Source of the DNA: Vitellaria paradoxa
Lineage: Eukaryota > Streptophyta > Magnoliopsida > Ericales > Sapotaceae
Reading direction: 5' to 3'
Assembly: GCA_019916065.1 (NCBI GenBank)
Contig: CM034237.1
Coordinates: 186,001 to 250,000, forward strand
Length of the DNA stretch: 64,000 nucleotides
In this document: positions 23,230 to 36,093 of the stretch, one piece after another
Layout of the letters: every line of letters starts with the position of its first letter
How positions within the stretch are numbered: position 1 is the first letter of the stretch
The notes under the pieces: model-generated
Told to the model about the DNA's origin: nothing
Databases searched by the model: none
Seen by the model: only the letters and a program-made list of their open reading frames with translations
Position numbers and translations under genes: made by a program

Positions 23230-26200
23230 TAGGAATGTAAAATCAAGTTTGACCCTTTTCCATAGCACTCAGTTTGAAATCATTTCTTTTTTTACAATTG
23301 ATTTGATTTTAAAATAAAAAATTGATTTGATTTATTTATAAATAAAATTTTGTGTTTAACGCATATTTTGAGTATAAGAATTAAATTGATTTAATTTAAA
23401 AAAAATAATAAATTTAATTATGTTAATAGGAAATATAAAATATAGTATATATGATATATAAGGATTAATTTGTCCACTTACTTAGATTTTATTCTTTTTT
23501 TAAGATAAATTACAATCTTGATCTCTAATTTTACTACGAGTTAATAACAAGACCTTTAATGTTAGTACGAGTTAATATGGCACTTTTGAATTAAAATTAA
23601 ATATTCATGCATTTAAAATTGAAATATATTAATATATTTTTCTTTTTTAAAAATTCAAAATAAATTTCTTTTTTATTATATTATTTCTAAGATGTAAAAT
23701 CCTTGTCTTTCTCAATGTAACTGTTCAGATAAATCATTAAGTTCAATTTAATAGTTTATTAAAATGTGAGGTAACTCAAACACTTGATGGGTGTTTGAAG
23801 GGAAGTTTTAACTTGCAAAATATTTCAGTTTTTTGTTAAAAAATAAAATTCTATCTCAATCTTTAGACTTTTGTTTGTGATAGGAACATTTTTAAAATAT
23901 ATTGTTTTTTACTATTATTATTAATATTATTTGAGATAAAAACCACTAAAAGTTATTGAGGTTTTGATTGCGAGTATAAACAAATTCGGATTTGATGCCA
24001 TTTCAACTTGTCCATGGACTTTGGGTGTAATTGGTGGGTCATGGTACCATGGGTGGCAGCAGCGGACCTGCGGCTGCGGTGGGTTTTTGTCGAAGACTTG
24101 AAGGGCCGCTGGTGTCAATTTTGTTGATTTTTCTACAGAAATTGGCAGTTCAGACTGCAGATCCAATTAAAAAAAAAAAAGTGTAAAATATTATTATAGG
24201 ATATATTTTGATCAATTCTTAATGACTGGTTCAACACTTATTACCAAATTTCATATCAAAGTAATTGAGGTTCAGTTAAAATTTATGTAAGTCTTAGTGA
24301 CAAGTAACAACATTTCCATTACTTTCACCATCAATTTGGATTAACTAAGTAAATTGATACGTATTAGCAGACTAATAAGGCTTTTTCCTGAATATTCAAT
24401 AAAATAGAAATTTTTATTAATTAAGGCTATTTAAATTTACTCTGTCATTAGACTCGTTTGGACACTTTGATTCATTAAAAAAAATATTCATTGAAATTAT
24501 TATGAAATATCCATCCATTAAACTTTAAAAAAAAATAAAAATAAAAATTAAGTCATTCATTAAAAAGAGTAGGCTGGTTGCTCAAATTAAGGTGAAATTA
24601 TGACACTTGCCAACATTAAAAATAACGAGAATGAATATATATCTTTTATTTTTTTTCAAAAGCAAATTTGAGAAAAGTAATTTTCAAACCTTGGCCCCAC
24701 AGTTTATGACTTTCTGTCGGTCCGCCTCTTGTGATGCCTGCCTGCACGTATAATATATTACGTCGCATAAAGCTGTGTGATTGTTGATATTGTTGCATTT
24801 GCTTATATGACTGTGTTTAAAGTGATAAAAAGTGAGATAAGGTGAAATAAATAATAAATTCATAATTTATAGAATGAGAGAAAAATGATTAATTTATAAA
24901 AATTTTTAAAAATTTTTTAAAATTTTTAAAAATTTACAGTAAATCAAACGGAACATATAATTATCACACATATTTTTTTTAAATATTTAATTAGTATTAT
25001 AATTATCTAATAAATTATACTTATCATTGAATATTTAAATTCTACGTTGATTAAAATTTTTATAATTCAATACTTATTATTTAATATCTAAATTTTAAAT
25101 ATTACCTTTATCTAAATTAAATTTTATTTATCATCTAATATCATAATTATTACTTAAATATGTATAACTAACTATCATTATCCCCTAATATTAAGATGGT
25201 ATTAAGATAAGTTATTGAACTAGAGTTGTGGGACAAAGTTATCGAAAGTGATGATGAGTTAATCTGAAGAGAATTAAAATTGTATTATTTTTTACTTAAT
25301 ATTATAATTTTATTTAAACTTTAATTTTATGAATATTACTTAATATTATAAATTTTATCCGACTTAAACTTCTATTTTATAACATAATTCCTACTTTTAC
25401 CTTTGTTTTTATATGTAAATTTTAATAAATTTCTATTATTCAAAAGATTAAAAAAAAATCATATCTTATAAGATTTTAACAGTACGAAGAGCTTGATGTT
25501 TGACATGATGGCGAAAATGTTGGTTATTGCTAAAGATAAAAGAGGAAAGAGTAACTACAGTATGTATATATATATATATATATATGTATATATTTCTTGT
25601 AGCTTCTTCTGACAAAGATATTCCAATTTCGTAACTGGAAGTACATTTTTATGAAAAAGCTTATCTACTCTAGTTTGTTGATACGAGAAGATGAGGGTTA
25701 AGATGGAGATGGAAGAGTAATTTTTTTCCTAACCTCATATGGCCTATGTTTTATGATATGGTTTATTTTTAATTATTACTTTTATTTTATTGTTTTTAAA
25801 TTTAAAAAATCAATCAAAACTTGTAATTTCAAAAATAATTTTACTTTTATTTTTAAATTTCAAAAAATAATAATTAATGTAAAAGGCACACGTCATTATA
25901 AATTATGAAAATAAAATTATTTATTAAACATTTGTTTACACATCATTTAAAATTATTATAGCTAAAATGTATTAATAAAAAAATATATATCAAATTGAAT
26001 AGCTTCACTATTTTAAGTCTTATCATATATCTTTAGTATTACTTGTTTAAGTCTTTTCAATACGAAAAGAATTACTCAGTTATTAATTTCAGAATCGCAT
26101 AAATTAGTTAAAATACTCATAATCTGAGTCATCAAAAATATATATGTACACACGTATAAAAGAATATACAACTTATAATTTAATATACAACTTATAATAT

Positions 26201-27722
26201 TGCTTAATAATTTCTTTCGTATGTATGCTATGTATCTTATGTTGAAATTACTAATTTTGTTGATAAGAAATGATTTTTAAGTATAATATTACAAGGTACA
26301 TAAAATATGTGGTAGACCAATAACAGAATTTTGACTTCGACAGGCCATTTGTCTCTTTAATATTTAATTGGGCCCATATCAACTAATAAGGAAATTTCTT
26401 CTTATCTATTGATACTTGAAATTATTGTCGGCTCTACGAAGTAGAAAAGTGGAGCATGGTCACACGTGGCAATTGAACAAGATGCAATGATTAGGGTGAA
26501 ATTTTGTCGAGGTATTTGAAAAAAAAAATTTGACCCGATCTAGGTTCGCGAAGAAAAATGAATTTGAATCAAGATTAATTTATAATTTATTTAGAATTGT
26601 ATTTAAATTTAAATTTAAAAAAACTTGATTCAAGAACTCATAATTTTTTTATAAGCAACAAGAATTTTTTGAACTCCTTTTTCTCGAGTTATAATTCTAT
26701 TTATTAGAAGTGGTAGATTGTATTTTTTAGTAATTATTAAAATTTAAAAATAAAATAAATAATAATGACCCTATGTATGCACGTGACTCAAAACGATATC
26801 ATCTTTACACATTACGTAGCACGTGATTCACGAACTTGTAAATTTTTATTGTAGTTTTCATTAATGCATACTAATATTTAATCAACTGATTTTGATATTT
26901 ATTTATACGACATATGAAAATTTATGTTTTGTTTGAATGTGCGTGTCTATAATCTTATGATGAAAAATATACACAAATCTTGTATTAATATAAGTTGAAA
27001 TTTTTTACTCTTAATATATGGTAATTTTTGAATTAAAAAAATTAACCGATAAATTTATATCTACTCTAAGATGGCACGAGAATTAATCATTTGAGTTTAG
27101 GTTTAAAAAAATATTTAAAGTTTACTTAAAATACAATTAAGTTTTTCAAAAAAATTAATTATTTTTATATCCCTTATACTTAAGGTGAAAAACTATTATA
27201 CTTCGAAATTTCAAAAATCTACTTTTATATTTCTCGTACTTATAAGAAAGTGAAATTGTAAGTGATATTAAATTTTTAAGTGAAAAAATAAAAATAACTA
27301 CTGAAAATGAAATAAAATTAAGGAGTGTAAATATAGATAATATAATTATAAGAGGTGTATGTGTATTTTTTTAAATTATTAAAAACTAAATTAGAGTATA
27401 CATTGGCCCACGGGCTAGTTCAACAGAGCCAGCCTTCGCTAATTCCATAAGCTAGTCCTGTACGCCCATGCCTGATTTGGATTATTTCAATTAGGCAGCT
27501 CAGCAGAAACCCGTGGCAATAAGAAGCCAGGTCCAAGTCTGCCCTTGGTGGGCCTCATATACACAAGAGGTAGTGCACACACTACACACGTAGTCTAACT
27601 TTTATTAATTTTTTAATTTAAATAAATAAAAATAAAAACAAATTGACAAAATATCCCAAATAATAAATAATGACTAATTGAAAGTATTTAAATAGATAGT
27701 AATCTTTCCTTTTTTTTTTCTT
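23230..27722. other. Gene-free AT-rich spacer
   Basis: No supported gene. It holds an isolated GC-richer stretch at about 24000-24160, a probable MITE at 24811-24955, and a TA microsatellite at 25566-25585. The 79-codon minus-strand frame at 23927-24166 covers the GC-richer stretch. It has no recognisable domain, although a captured exon fragment is possible. Confidence 0.4.
24811..24955. mobile_element. Probable Tourist-like MITE
   Basis: Runs from CTGTGTTTAAAGTGATAAAA to AAATCAAACGGAACA, in inverted orientation relative to the element at 23071. The AAATTTTTAAAAATT palindromic core is shared with the family. Ends are imperfect. Confidence 0.4.
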
Positions 27723-27729
27723 TTATAAC

Positions 27730-27890
27730 CAAGAGTGTTCGGACCAGTTTACGCGTGTCTCAACTGATTCTTGGGGCCCTGAAATTAATGACCAGGTAAA
27801 CCCTTTGGTAGCTCTTACTAAAGAGACTCGAACTAATGACTACTGAGGAGTAAACGCAAGATTTTACTAATTGAGCTAACTCTCAGACTT
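27730..27890 (-). mobile_element. tRNA-derived SINE (family 2)
   Basis: Read on the minus strand, it starts near AGTCTGAGAGTTAGCTCAAT. It has an A box in GTTAGCTCAATTAG (about 27866-27880) and a B box TAGTTCGAGTCTC (27823-27835). The body then runs to GTAAACTGGTCCGAACAC, a tail sequence typical of plant SINEs. TTATAAC occurs on both sides (27723-27729 and 27898-27904) as a possible short target-site duplication. It is a different family from the copies at 22.3 and 40.3 kb. Confidence 0.7.
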
Positions 27891-27904
27891 ACACATATTA
27901 TAAC

Positions 27905-28556
27905 TTATTAGGGAGTATTTAAAGAAAACAATATATGTATATATATATATATAAATGTATAATGAATAGTTAAAAAGCATTTAAGGAATACAAAACTATA
28001 ATAAAGTGCTAAATTACTTAACTATGCAATAGTTATAATTTTATTTATTTTTTAATTTTTTTTACAATACTATTGAAGTTATAAATAATTATAAGAAATT
28101 GATAAGCACTGTTTGGAGAAGAAAAAAGATTTCATTAATTTTAGAGTTTCATCATAAAGTTTCACCAAATACCGTTATTATTATTTTATTATAGTAATAT
28201 AAATTATTTACCATTAATATAAAGGATATGATAGTACCAGAGTAAAACTTGACAGAGTTGGAGCATATTATTGTATGATTATCACTAAAAAACAAAAGAA
28301 AGTTGATTACTACTATTACTATCAAGTACTTAATTATGATTGAGAAATTCAAATATTGTTCCAACACCTTGAACAAAGAGCACAAAAAAATAAGAAGCAA
28401 ATGCCAAAAATAGTCTGAACCCATATATTCAATAAATCAATCAAGAAGATAACATGTAAATCAATGAATTTAAAAAAAAAAAAAAAGAAAAAGAAAAAGA
28501 ATGACACATAGTTCCAATATTATCATTAACTCTAGCTTTGCCCTTAAATAATATAT
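27905..28556. other. AT-rich spacer left of the copia element
   Basis: No gene. Minus-strand open frames at 28152-28424 and 28470-28676 are AT-rich without recognisable features. A TA tract at 28549-28561 is the insertion site of the copia element. Confidence 0.4.
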
Positions 28557-28561
28557 ATATA

Positions 28562-28961
28562 TGTTGGGAATTAGTCCTTCATAACCAGGATTGATGAGAA
28601 ACGAAAATAACAAAACGAAGAATATTGAATCAAAATAACAATCACACAGAGAAACACAAGGATTTACGTGATTCACCCCAGAATAGGGCTACGTCCACGG
28701 CTGCTGTAGTCTTTCACTATGATCTGAAAAAATTACAACTCTTTTTCTCTCTACTGTATATAGGATAGGCACCCCTCTCATCTATTTATAAGTATAAAAT
28801 TAGGGTTACACGAAAACACAAGAAAATTACGAAAGTATCCCCAAAAAAAATTTTGGGCTGGGGGGGTAAACCCCTTACACTTAGGGGAAGGGCTCCCCAA
28901 ACCCCCCCATTGGACCCAGGGTTTGAGTGAATAGTACTTATCAGGGTCCACCGACCCAACA
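28562..28961 (-). repeat. 3' LTR of the copia element
   Basis: 400 bp, with TGTTGGG...CCCAACA ends. On the minus strand it contains a TATA box (TTATAAATAGATGAG at about 28781-28795) and a G/C homopolymer-rich U3 part near 28850-28920. Confidence 0.93.
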
Positions 28962-29046
28962 ATCTCCCACTTGGAACCTGATAACACAAGCTCTCAATCA
29001 TCTTCATTACATAGAGAAAACACCACAACAGCTTGATCTTCCTTCA

Positions 29047-32000
29047 TTACTCTTGAAGTCCAACTGAGGTTGCACACAACTTCAGTTTGTCAATGGTGAC
29101 TGTTTTGGTCAACATATCTGCTGGATTCTTACTGCCATGAATCTTCTCAAGAGACAAGACTCCATCATCTACAAGTGAACGAATGAAATGGTATCTCAGC
29201 TGAATGTGTTTTGTCCTAGAATGAAAAGCTGGATTCTTTGCAAGATGAATAGCACTCTGACTATCAATATGCAAAATATTCATTTCTTGCGTCTTACCCA
29301 ACTCTACTTGAAAATTCTGTAACCAAATCATCTCCTTTCCAGCTTCAGTAATAGCAACATACTCAGCCTCTGTTGTAAAAAGGGCCACAATCTTTTGTAA
29401 TTGTGAAATCCAACTCACTGTTGTACCACCCAATGTGTAAATATAGCCAGTAGTACTCTTTCTGTTATCTAAATCACCAGCCAAGTCTGCATTAACATAA
29501 CCATGTAATCCGATGCTAGTTCGTCTGAAGCAAAGTGCCATGTCTGTAGTACCACTCAAGTATCTAAGGATCCACTTTACTGCCTCCCATTGTTGCTTGC
29601 CTGGATTACTCATGTATCTGCTAACCACTCCCACTGCATGTGCAATGTCTGGTCTGGTACAAACCATAGCATACATTATGCTACCGACAGCTGAAGCATA
29701 TGGAATGCGTTCCATGTAAGCCCGCTCTTCTTTGGTATTTGGAGACTGCTCTTTAGTAAGTTTGAAGTGGCTAGCCAATGGAGTGCTCACTGATTTTACA
29801 CCATCCATGCTAAACCTCTTAAGAACTTTCTTGACATACTCAACCTGTGATAACTTTAAAATACCATTTGCCTTGTCCCTGTAAATTCTCATACCAAGGA
29901 TTTTGGTTGTAATTCCAAGGTCCTTCATCTCAAATTGGTTGGACAAAAGTTTCTTCAATCTTTTTATCTCTTCAATGATAGATCCTGCGATAAGCATATC
30001 ATCAACATATAAGAGTAAAATAATATAACTTTTGTCAAACTTCTTGAAATAACAGCAATGATCTGCTTGGCATCTTATAAAACCTTTGCTACACATAAAC
30101 CCATCAAATTTCTTGTACCACTGCCTAGGAGCCTGTTTCAAACCATACAAACTTTTTCGAAGTTTGCATACAAGCTCCTCTTTCTCTCGTGTCAAGAAAC
30201 CTTGTGGTTGCTTCATGTAAATTTTCCTCCTCCAAATCACCATGGAGAAAAGCCGTCTTCACATCCATTTGCTCAAGGTGCAAGTTTTCAGCAGCCACAA
30301 TTCCTAACACCAATCTGATAGTGGTCAACTTTACAACTGGAGAGAAAATTTCAGTGTAGTCAACTCATTCCTTTTGTTGAAATCCCTTTGCAACCAATCT
30401 GGCCTTGTAGCGTTTACTCCCATCATGTTCTTGTTTAAGCCTGTAAACCCACTTGTTGTGCAAAGCTTTCTTACCCGCTGGTAGTTCAGTCAACTCCCAT
30501 GTCTGATTTGCTTTGAGTGAATTCATTTCATCCTGCATCGTTGACTCCCACTTAATTGAATCATCAACCTGCAAAGCCTCATCATAATTTTCGGGTTCAC
30601 CCCCATCAAACAACAAAAAAATGTAAAGATGGAGACCAGTGCTGTGTAGGTTTTGACGGTCTTTCTGATCGTCTCAAAACAGGAGTAGGAGTATGTGGCT
30701 CAGTTTGTGGAATAATATTTTCAGGATTATTCTGAATCCTACTATTGAAAACATTCTCATTGATCCCCTCTAACTCAACATGCTCATCACAAGTAACAGA
30801 TTCAGATGTAGACTTTTCCCTATCTTTTATACATTACTTTTTCATTAAATATGACAACTCTACTTCTAATTATTTTTCGATTTTTATCATCCCAAAACCG
30901 ATAATCAAATTGATCAATGCCATACCTAATAAAAGTGCATTTAACAGATTTCGGATCAAGTTTACTTCTATTAGCAGAATCAATATGCACATATGAGACA
31001 CAGCCAAAAACTTTCAAAAAAGAAAGATTTACCTCTTTACCGCTCCAAACCTCTTCTGGTAATTCTCCATCCAATGGAACAGATGGACCATGGTTGATCA
31101 GATATGCTGCAGTGTTAACTGCATCTGCCCAAAATTACTTTGGTAATCCGGCATGTATTCTCATACTTCTAGCATGTTCATTCAGAGTTCTATTCATGTG
31201 TTCAGCAACGCCATTCTGTTGAGGTGTCTTTTTAACAGTCTTCTCCATTCTAATCCCACTTTCTGCACAATATTTCTTAAACTCATTGTCGTCATATTCC
31301 CCTCCATTGTCTGATCTCAAACACTTAATTTTCAGACCTGTTTCAGTCTCCACCAAGGCTTTCCACCTTTTAAAGATAGCAAAAGCTTCATACTTATGTT
31401 TTAGAAAATAAACCCATACCTTTCTCTTTGAGTCATCAATAAAGGTAACATAGTATGATGATCCTCCAAGAGATGAAACTGGTGCAGGTCCCCACACATC
31501 TGTATGAATCAACTCTAACTTTTCTGACTTCGGTTTCCTGCCATCCTTTGAAAAACTGACCCTCTTTTGTTTGCCGAAGATGCAATCTTCACAAAAGTCA
31601 ATGTCCACTGATTTCAAATCTGACAGTTTCCCCTTGTCTGCAAGTACTTTCATCCTTTTTTGACTCATATGCCCAAGCCTTCGGTGCCACAGATTTGAGT
31701 CTTCCTTCTCACCAGCAATTGCTACTACATTCCTATTGTTCGTAGTCATGTAAAAAGTGCCTTCTTTTTTACCACGAGCAACAACTATAGCTTTTTTGGT
31801 AATTTTCCACGAACCACCCATGAAGGTTATAACATAACCTTCATCATCAAATTGTCCAACAGAGATTAAATTTCGTTTCAAACCAGGCACATGTCTGACA
31901 TTCTGTATCTTCCAAACTGATCCATTTGGCAACCTGATTGTTACATCCCCTTTACCCACAATTTTCAAAGGTTCATCATCAGTCAGATAAACTTTTCCGA

Positions 32001-32937
32001 AATCACCACCAATGTAATTGTCCATGATTTCCCTCTGTGAAGTAGAATGGAATGATGCCCCAGAATCTAAAATCCAAGATTCAAGCGGACTGTCAATGCT
32101 TAAGATCAAAGCATCAAGAATTTCTTCTATTGCAGCATTAGCAGACTTCTGATTTTGATCACCTTTGTTCTTATTCACTGTCGGGCAATCTACTTTTAGA
32201 TGTCCATTCTTTCCACAGTTCCAACAGCTTCGTCCCTCTCCAGTTCTTGACTTACTTCTGTGTTTAGATTTTGATCTGTTGCGATTAGGATTTCTTCCTG
32301 CTGATCTTCCTCTGGCTTCTGTATTCAAGGCAGAACCTGATGTTTCCTCTAATTCTCTCCTGCGAATTTTTTCACTCAGAATTAAATCTTGAACATCATT
32401 GTAATTCAACTTTGTTTTTCCTGAAGAATTACTCACTGCCGTTACAGTACCATTCCAACTTTCTGGTAAACTGGATAGAAGAATCAAAGTCCTAACCTTA
32501 TCATCAAATTCAATAGATACAAAACTCAATTGTGTTACCGCGATATTGAATTCGTTCAGATGCTCAGCCACCGAAGCGCCTTCTGTCATCCTCAGATTAA
32601 ACAGTCTGCGCATCAAATAATCTTTATTTGAGGCAAAGGGTTTTTTCGTACATGTTTGAGAGTGCCGCCATCAGACCTGCTGTAGTTTTCTCCTTCGCTA
32701 TGTTAAACACGCAACGTTACGAGACAATGTTAGCCGAATAACCCTTAGCGCTTGACGATCAAGAAGAGTCCAATCTTCATCCTTCATATTTGCTGGCTTC
32801 TTCGCTGAAAGAGGTTCATACAGATTTTTCTGATACAGATAATCTTCAATCTGTATCTTCCAAAATTCAAAATCTGTGCCATTGAATTTATCGATTCTAA
32901 CCTTTTCGTCTGTAGCCATCGCTCCCACTCGAACCAA
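29047..32937 (-). pseudogene. Ty1/copia gag-pol polyprotein, inactivated
   Basis: The remnant of one gag-pol frame of the Tnt1-94 type. Order from the right: gag N-terminus (32937-32698), then gag with a CCHC zinc knuckle (CWNCGKNGHLKVDC, about 32180-32225), protease (LDSGA, about 32060), integrase with its HHCC zinc motif and catalytic DDE region (SDNGGEY; QNGVAEH) down to about 31135, integrase C-terminus to 30820, RT (start near 30616, catalytic YVDDM near 30020), and RNase H to 29047. Seven lesions are visible: frameshifts near 32705, 32645, 30825, 30620 and 30226, and in-frame stops at 31135-31137 and 30365-30367. Most frameshifts are one-base gains in A or T runs. The longest intact piece is RT-RNase H (30243-29047). 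Confidence 0.93.
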
Positions 32938-32951
32938 CGCTCTTATCCAAT

Positions 32952-33362
32952 TGTTGGGAATTATTCCTTCCTAACCAGGATTGATGAGAAACGAAAATAA
33001 CAAAACGAAGAATATTGAATCAAAATAAGAATCACACAAAGAAACACAAGGATTTACGTGGTTCACCCCAAAATAGGGCTACGTCCACGGCTGCTGCGGT
33101 CTTTCACTATGATCTAAAAAAATTGCAACTCTCTTTCTCTCTACTGTATATAGGATAGGTGCCCCCCTCATCTATTTATAAGTATAGAATTAGGGTTACA
33201 TAAAAACACAAGAAAATTACGGAAGTATCCCCAAAAAAAAAATTTTGGGTTGGGAGGGTAAACCCCCCGGACCCCCCACACTTGGGGGGAGGGCCCCCCA
33301 AACCCCCCTGTTGGACCTAGGGTTTGAGTGAACAGTACTTATCAAGGTCCACTGACCCAACA
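32952..33362 (-). repeat. 5' LTR of the copia element
   Basis: 411 bp, matching the LTR at 28562-28961 along its whole length. The main differences are in the C/G homopolymer-rich stretch around 33240-33310, where this copy has extra bases. It provides the promoter for the minus-strand transcript. Confidence 0.93.
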
Positions 33363-33388
33363 ATATATATATATAGATATCTAATTAA

Positions 33389-36093
33389 TTAGTCAAGGAG
33401 TTTCCCAATGTCAATAACAAAAGCGATAGCGGATGTCCTCTTTAGCAAGTCGGTCCATGGCTGTGTTCACATAATCCATTAGAATGACTTCAACAGTAGG
33501 AGTGATGTTGTGCTTCCCTGCAAAATTTAGCATTTCTTGTGTTTCCTTCAATCCTCCTCCAATACTCCCTCCTACCATCTTCCTTCCTGATAAAAATTAT
33601 TAATTTATTTTAAAACCAAGTTTCAATTCATGAACTTTCGTCGTTCACACACATTTTCAACTTATATCTTAATGGAAGTTAGGAAATTTATGTTCTATTT
33701 AGTATTAAAGAGAGGAGCAAATTGGAATGTGCTTTTTTTTTTTTTTAACTTAACAACAAGCAAAGGAAAAGATGCCAACTCAAGTGGTTTTTTCATGTCT
33801 GGTGCACCTACAAGAATTAGCTTACCATCTCTCTTCAAAAGATCAATGAAATGATTTATAGAATAATTGGATAATGAGGCCGTATCAATAATGCCATCCA
33901 ATGTGCCCATAGCAACTTAATAAAAATCACAAAATATACAAGTTACATAATTAGTATATTGGATAAATTATATTTAATTCCTACCCTTAGACTTTACACT
34001 AAATTTTTATTTAGTTATTATACTTTTAATTGTAACAGTTAATCCCTTATATTTATTATCAAGTTTTAATTTGGTTATTCCCCTTATATTTACTATCAAG
34101 TTTTAATTTGATTATTCTATTAATAATTAGTGAGAAAATATGATGAAAAGTTATATGTATAATTTTGCGTAATTGACAAGTGTAATTTTGCATCGATAAA
34201 TTTGATAAAAGGACCAAAGTAAAATTTGATTATAATTGCAAAAATTAACTATTACAATTAAAAGTATAGAGATTAAATTGAGATTTAGTGTAAGGTATAT
34301 GAGTGATAAGCATAAGTTACTCTAATATATATAAATATATAGAGCAAAATTTCATAAATAAGAGGAGGCATGCTACGCATAGTCATCTAGTCGTGAACAA
34401 ATATGTACAGAGTTCATTATGAAGCCAACCTACATGGACAACTAAAATTGAATAGTATCGCCGCCTGTGACTGTGCATAGCATTTTCCTTTCAAACAATT
34501 AATCTCACAGTTCCTTACCTGCATTTGCTCTTGGTCACGACTAACCACAAAACAATCGGCACCAAGTTGCTCAATGGCTTCATGTTTCTTGCTAGGAGAC
34601 GTATTAATTACAGTGATCGTCATCCCAAATGCCTTGGCAAACTTCACAGCCAAGTGCCCTAGTCCTCCAAGTCCAACCACACCCATATGCTTCCCTGGCT
34701 CATTAAGTCCATAGTATTTCATGGGACTATAGATTGTTACTCCAGCGTAGAGCAATGGTGCCACACCTTTTGGTGAGAGAGTTTCGGGGAATTTCAAAGC
34801 AAATTTCTCATTAACCACGATAATATCTGAAAATCCACCATAGTTTTTGGTTTCTTTTCCTTCGTAGAGGGTGTAAGTGAAACTGACTTTTGGGCAGTAG
34901 ACTTCCAAGTCATCATTGCAATTGTTGCAAGTACCACAAGAGTCAGCCAGGAATCCTACCGCTGCTTTATCTCCTATCTTAAATTTGTCTACTTTGCACC
35001 CCACTTGAGTCACCACACCCACAATCTCATGTCTGTGTTTGAGTAAGAAAGTTATTAATAGAATTGCCTAAGTTCTAAAGATAGTGAAACCACCACTATT
35101 AATTATAAAAATTTTTGTAAGGGAGAAATTTGTCCCACGCATAAAGGTAAATATGGCCTATTCTGAAAGTATTTGCACATATCCTTGATGCTGGGTATCT
35201 GTCTTTTGTGGTGGTGTATATAAATTTTCTCATAAATTTATTTCAAAAGAGATGCTTGTCAACATTCTTAAATTCCTGACCTCTTACATAATAAAAGTAA
35301 AAGTTAAGGGGTTTATATATTTAGCTCTAGTGACTCTCCATTATAACTCGTATCTACTGGTGGGAATGAATTTTTAAGCAAAGTCTGAACCCACGTGGCA
35401 TTAATTGAAAAGTTAGTTAAAAGATAAATTATTTGTGCATGAAACAAAAATAACAAAAAAATGATTTTTTTTTAATCCTGAAATAACTAAGATTCTATTC
35501 GTAAATCATTTCATTTGATCATATCTTGAAATAACTTTAAAATGAGTTTTTCTTTAAAAAAAATAAAAAATTAAGAGTTCATATGTTTAATGCTTGAGTT
35601 AGAGATTCAAAAAGTGTATTAAAAAAAAATCTAAAACATACCCCGGCACGGTAGGATAGGAAGTCATTCCAACCTCATTTTTGATCATGTGCAAGTCCGA
35701 ATGGCAAATCCCACAGTAGAGGATCCTAATTGTAGCGTCATTTTCTCCATCGACCCTAAAATAAAAGAAAAAAATAAATTTAATTAATTATTGCAATACC
35801 TCACATATAGAAGAAGAAAACGATATGCTCCTCGTTTGGCAATGGTGATATTTATTTTTTCACAAGAAACAAGAAATAAGTTATCGTTGCTCAACGGGAG
35901 AAGGGATTCTCTGTCCCAAGCTCAAATGTCCAAAAACAGTGACTGCAATTAAATTCATAGTAATCAAGAAAAGAAGAAGGTGCAAAAAAACGTACCTTCT
36001 AGAAAAATGGAATAGGGAAAGTGTCTCTGAGGAGTCTCTAGCTGCCCATCCAAGGGCCTTCTGATTTTGTTCTTGCTTTTGTGATCCTGACAT
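33389..36093 (-). pseudogene. Cinnamyl/mannitol alcohol dehydrogenase-like gene, decayed
   Basis: A zinc-dependent MDR alcohol dehydrogenase of the plant CAD/mannitol dehydrogenase group, which reduces cinnamyl-type aldehydes with NADPH. Exons: 35996-36093 (MSGSQKQEQNQ...), 35642-35755 (catalytic-zinc motif CGICHSDLH), 34519-35032 (GHE, the four structural-zinc cysteines in CGTCNNCNDDLEVYC, cofactor motif GLGGLGHLAVKFAKAFG), about 33755-33915, and 33389-33586. Exons 1-3 join in frame with good splice sites. Exon 4 does not: the acceptor reads TTAA|GTT or shifts the frame, and the donor position reads G|TTAAG. Exon 5 also has one extra base (CGCTTTTG), giving a premature TGA at 33411-33413 about ten codons before the ancestral stop. 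The expected product would be about 360 residues. I call it a pseudogene. A truncated protein from exons 1-3 cannot be excluded. Confidence 0.85.

Larger units (their letters stand above)
28562..33362 (-). mobile_element. Ty1/copia retrotransposon, full-length, Tnt1-like, inactivated
   Basis: A 4.8-kb element on the minus strand bounded by two LTRs (28562-28961 and 32952-33362) that start and end with TGTTGGG/CCCAACA. ATATA is duplicated outside both ends (28557-28561 and 33363-33367), although this lies in TA-rich DNA. Next to the 3' LTR is a polypurine tract (AAGTGGGAGAT on the minus strand, about 28962-28974). Next to the 5' LTR is a degraded primer-binding site resembling the initiator-Met tRNA complement (TTGGATAAGAGC). 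The order gag, protease, integrase, RT, RNase H defines copia. My estimate of about 30 differences between the LTRs implies an insertion that is not recent. Confidence 0.95.

Noticed and set aside
23927..24166. 79-codon minus-strand frame in a GC-richer stretch
   Set aside because: Composition hints at an exon fragment, but there is no recognisable domain, no splice structure and no second copy.
28778..29028. Frames at 28778-28987 and 28786-29028
   Set aside because: They are inside the 3' LTR and polypurine region of the copia element.
29513..32392. Plus-strand frames at 29513-29719, 30058-30318, 30745-30996, 30917-31222 and 32165-32392
   Set aside because: Antisense shadows of the copia gag-pol.
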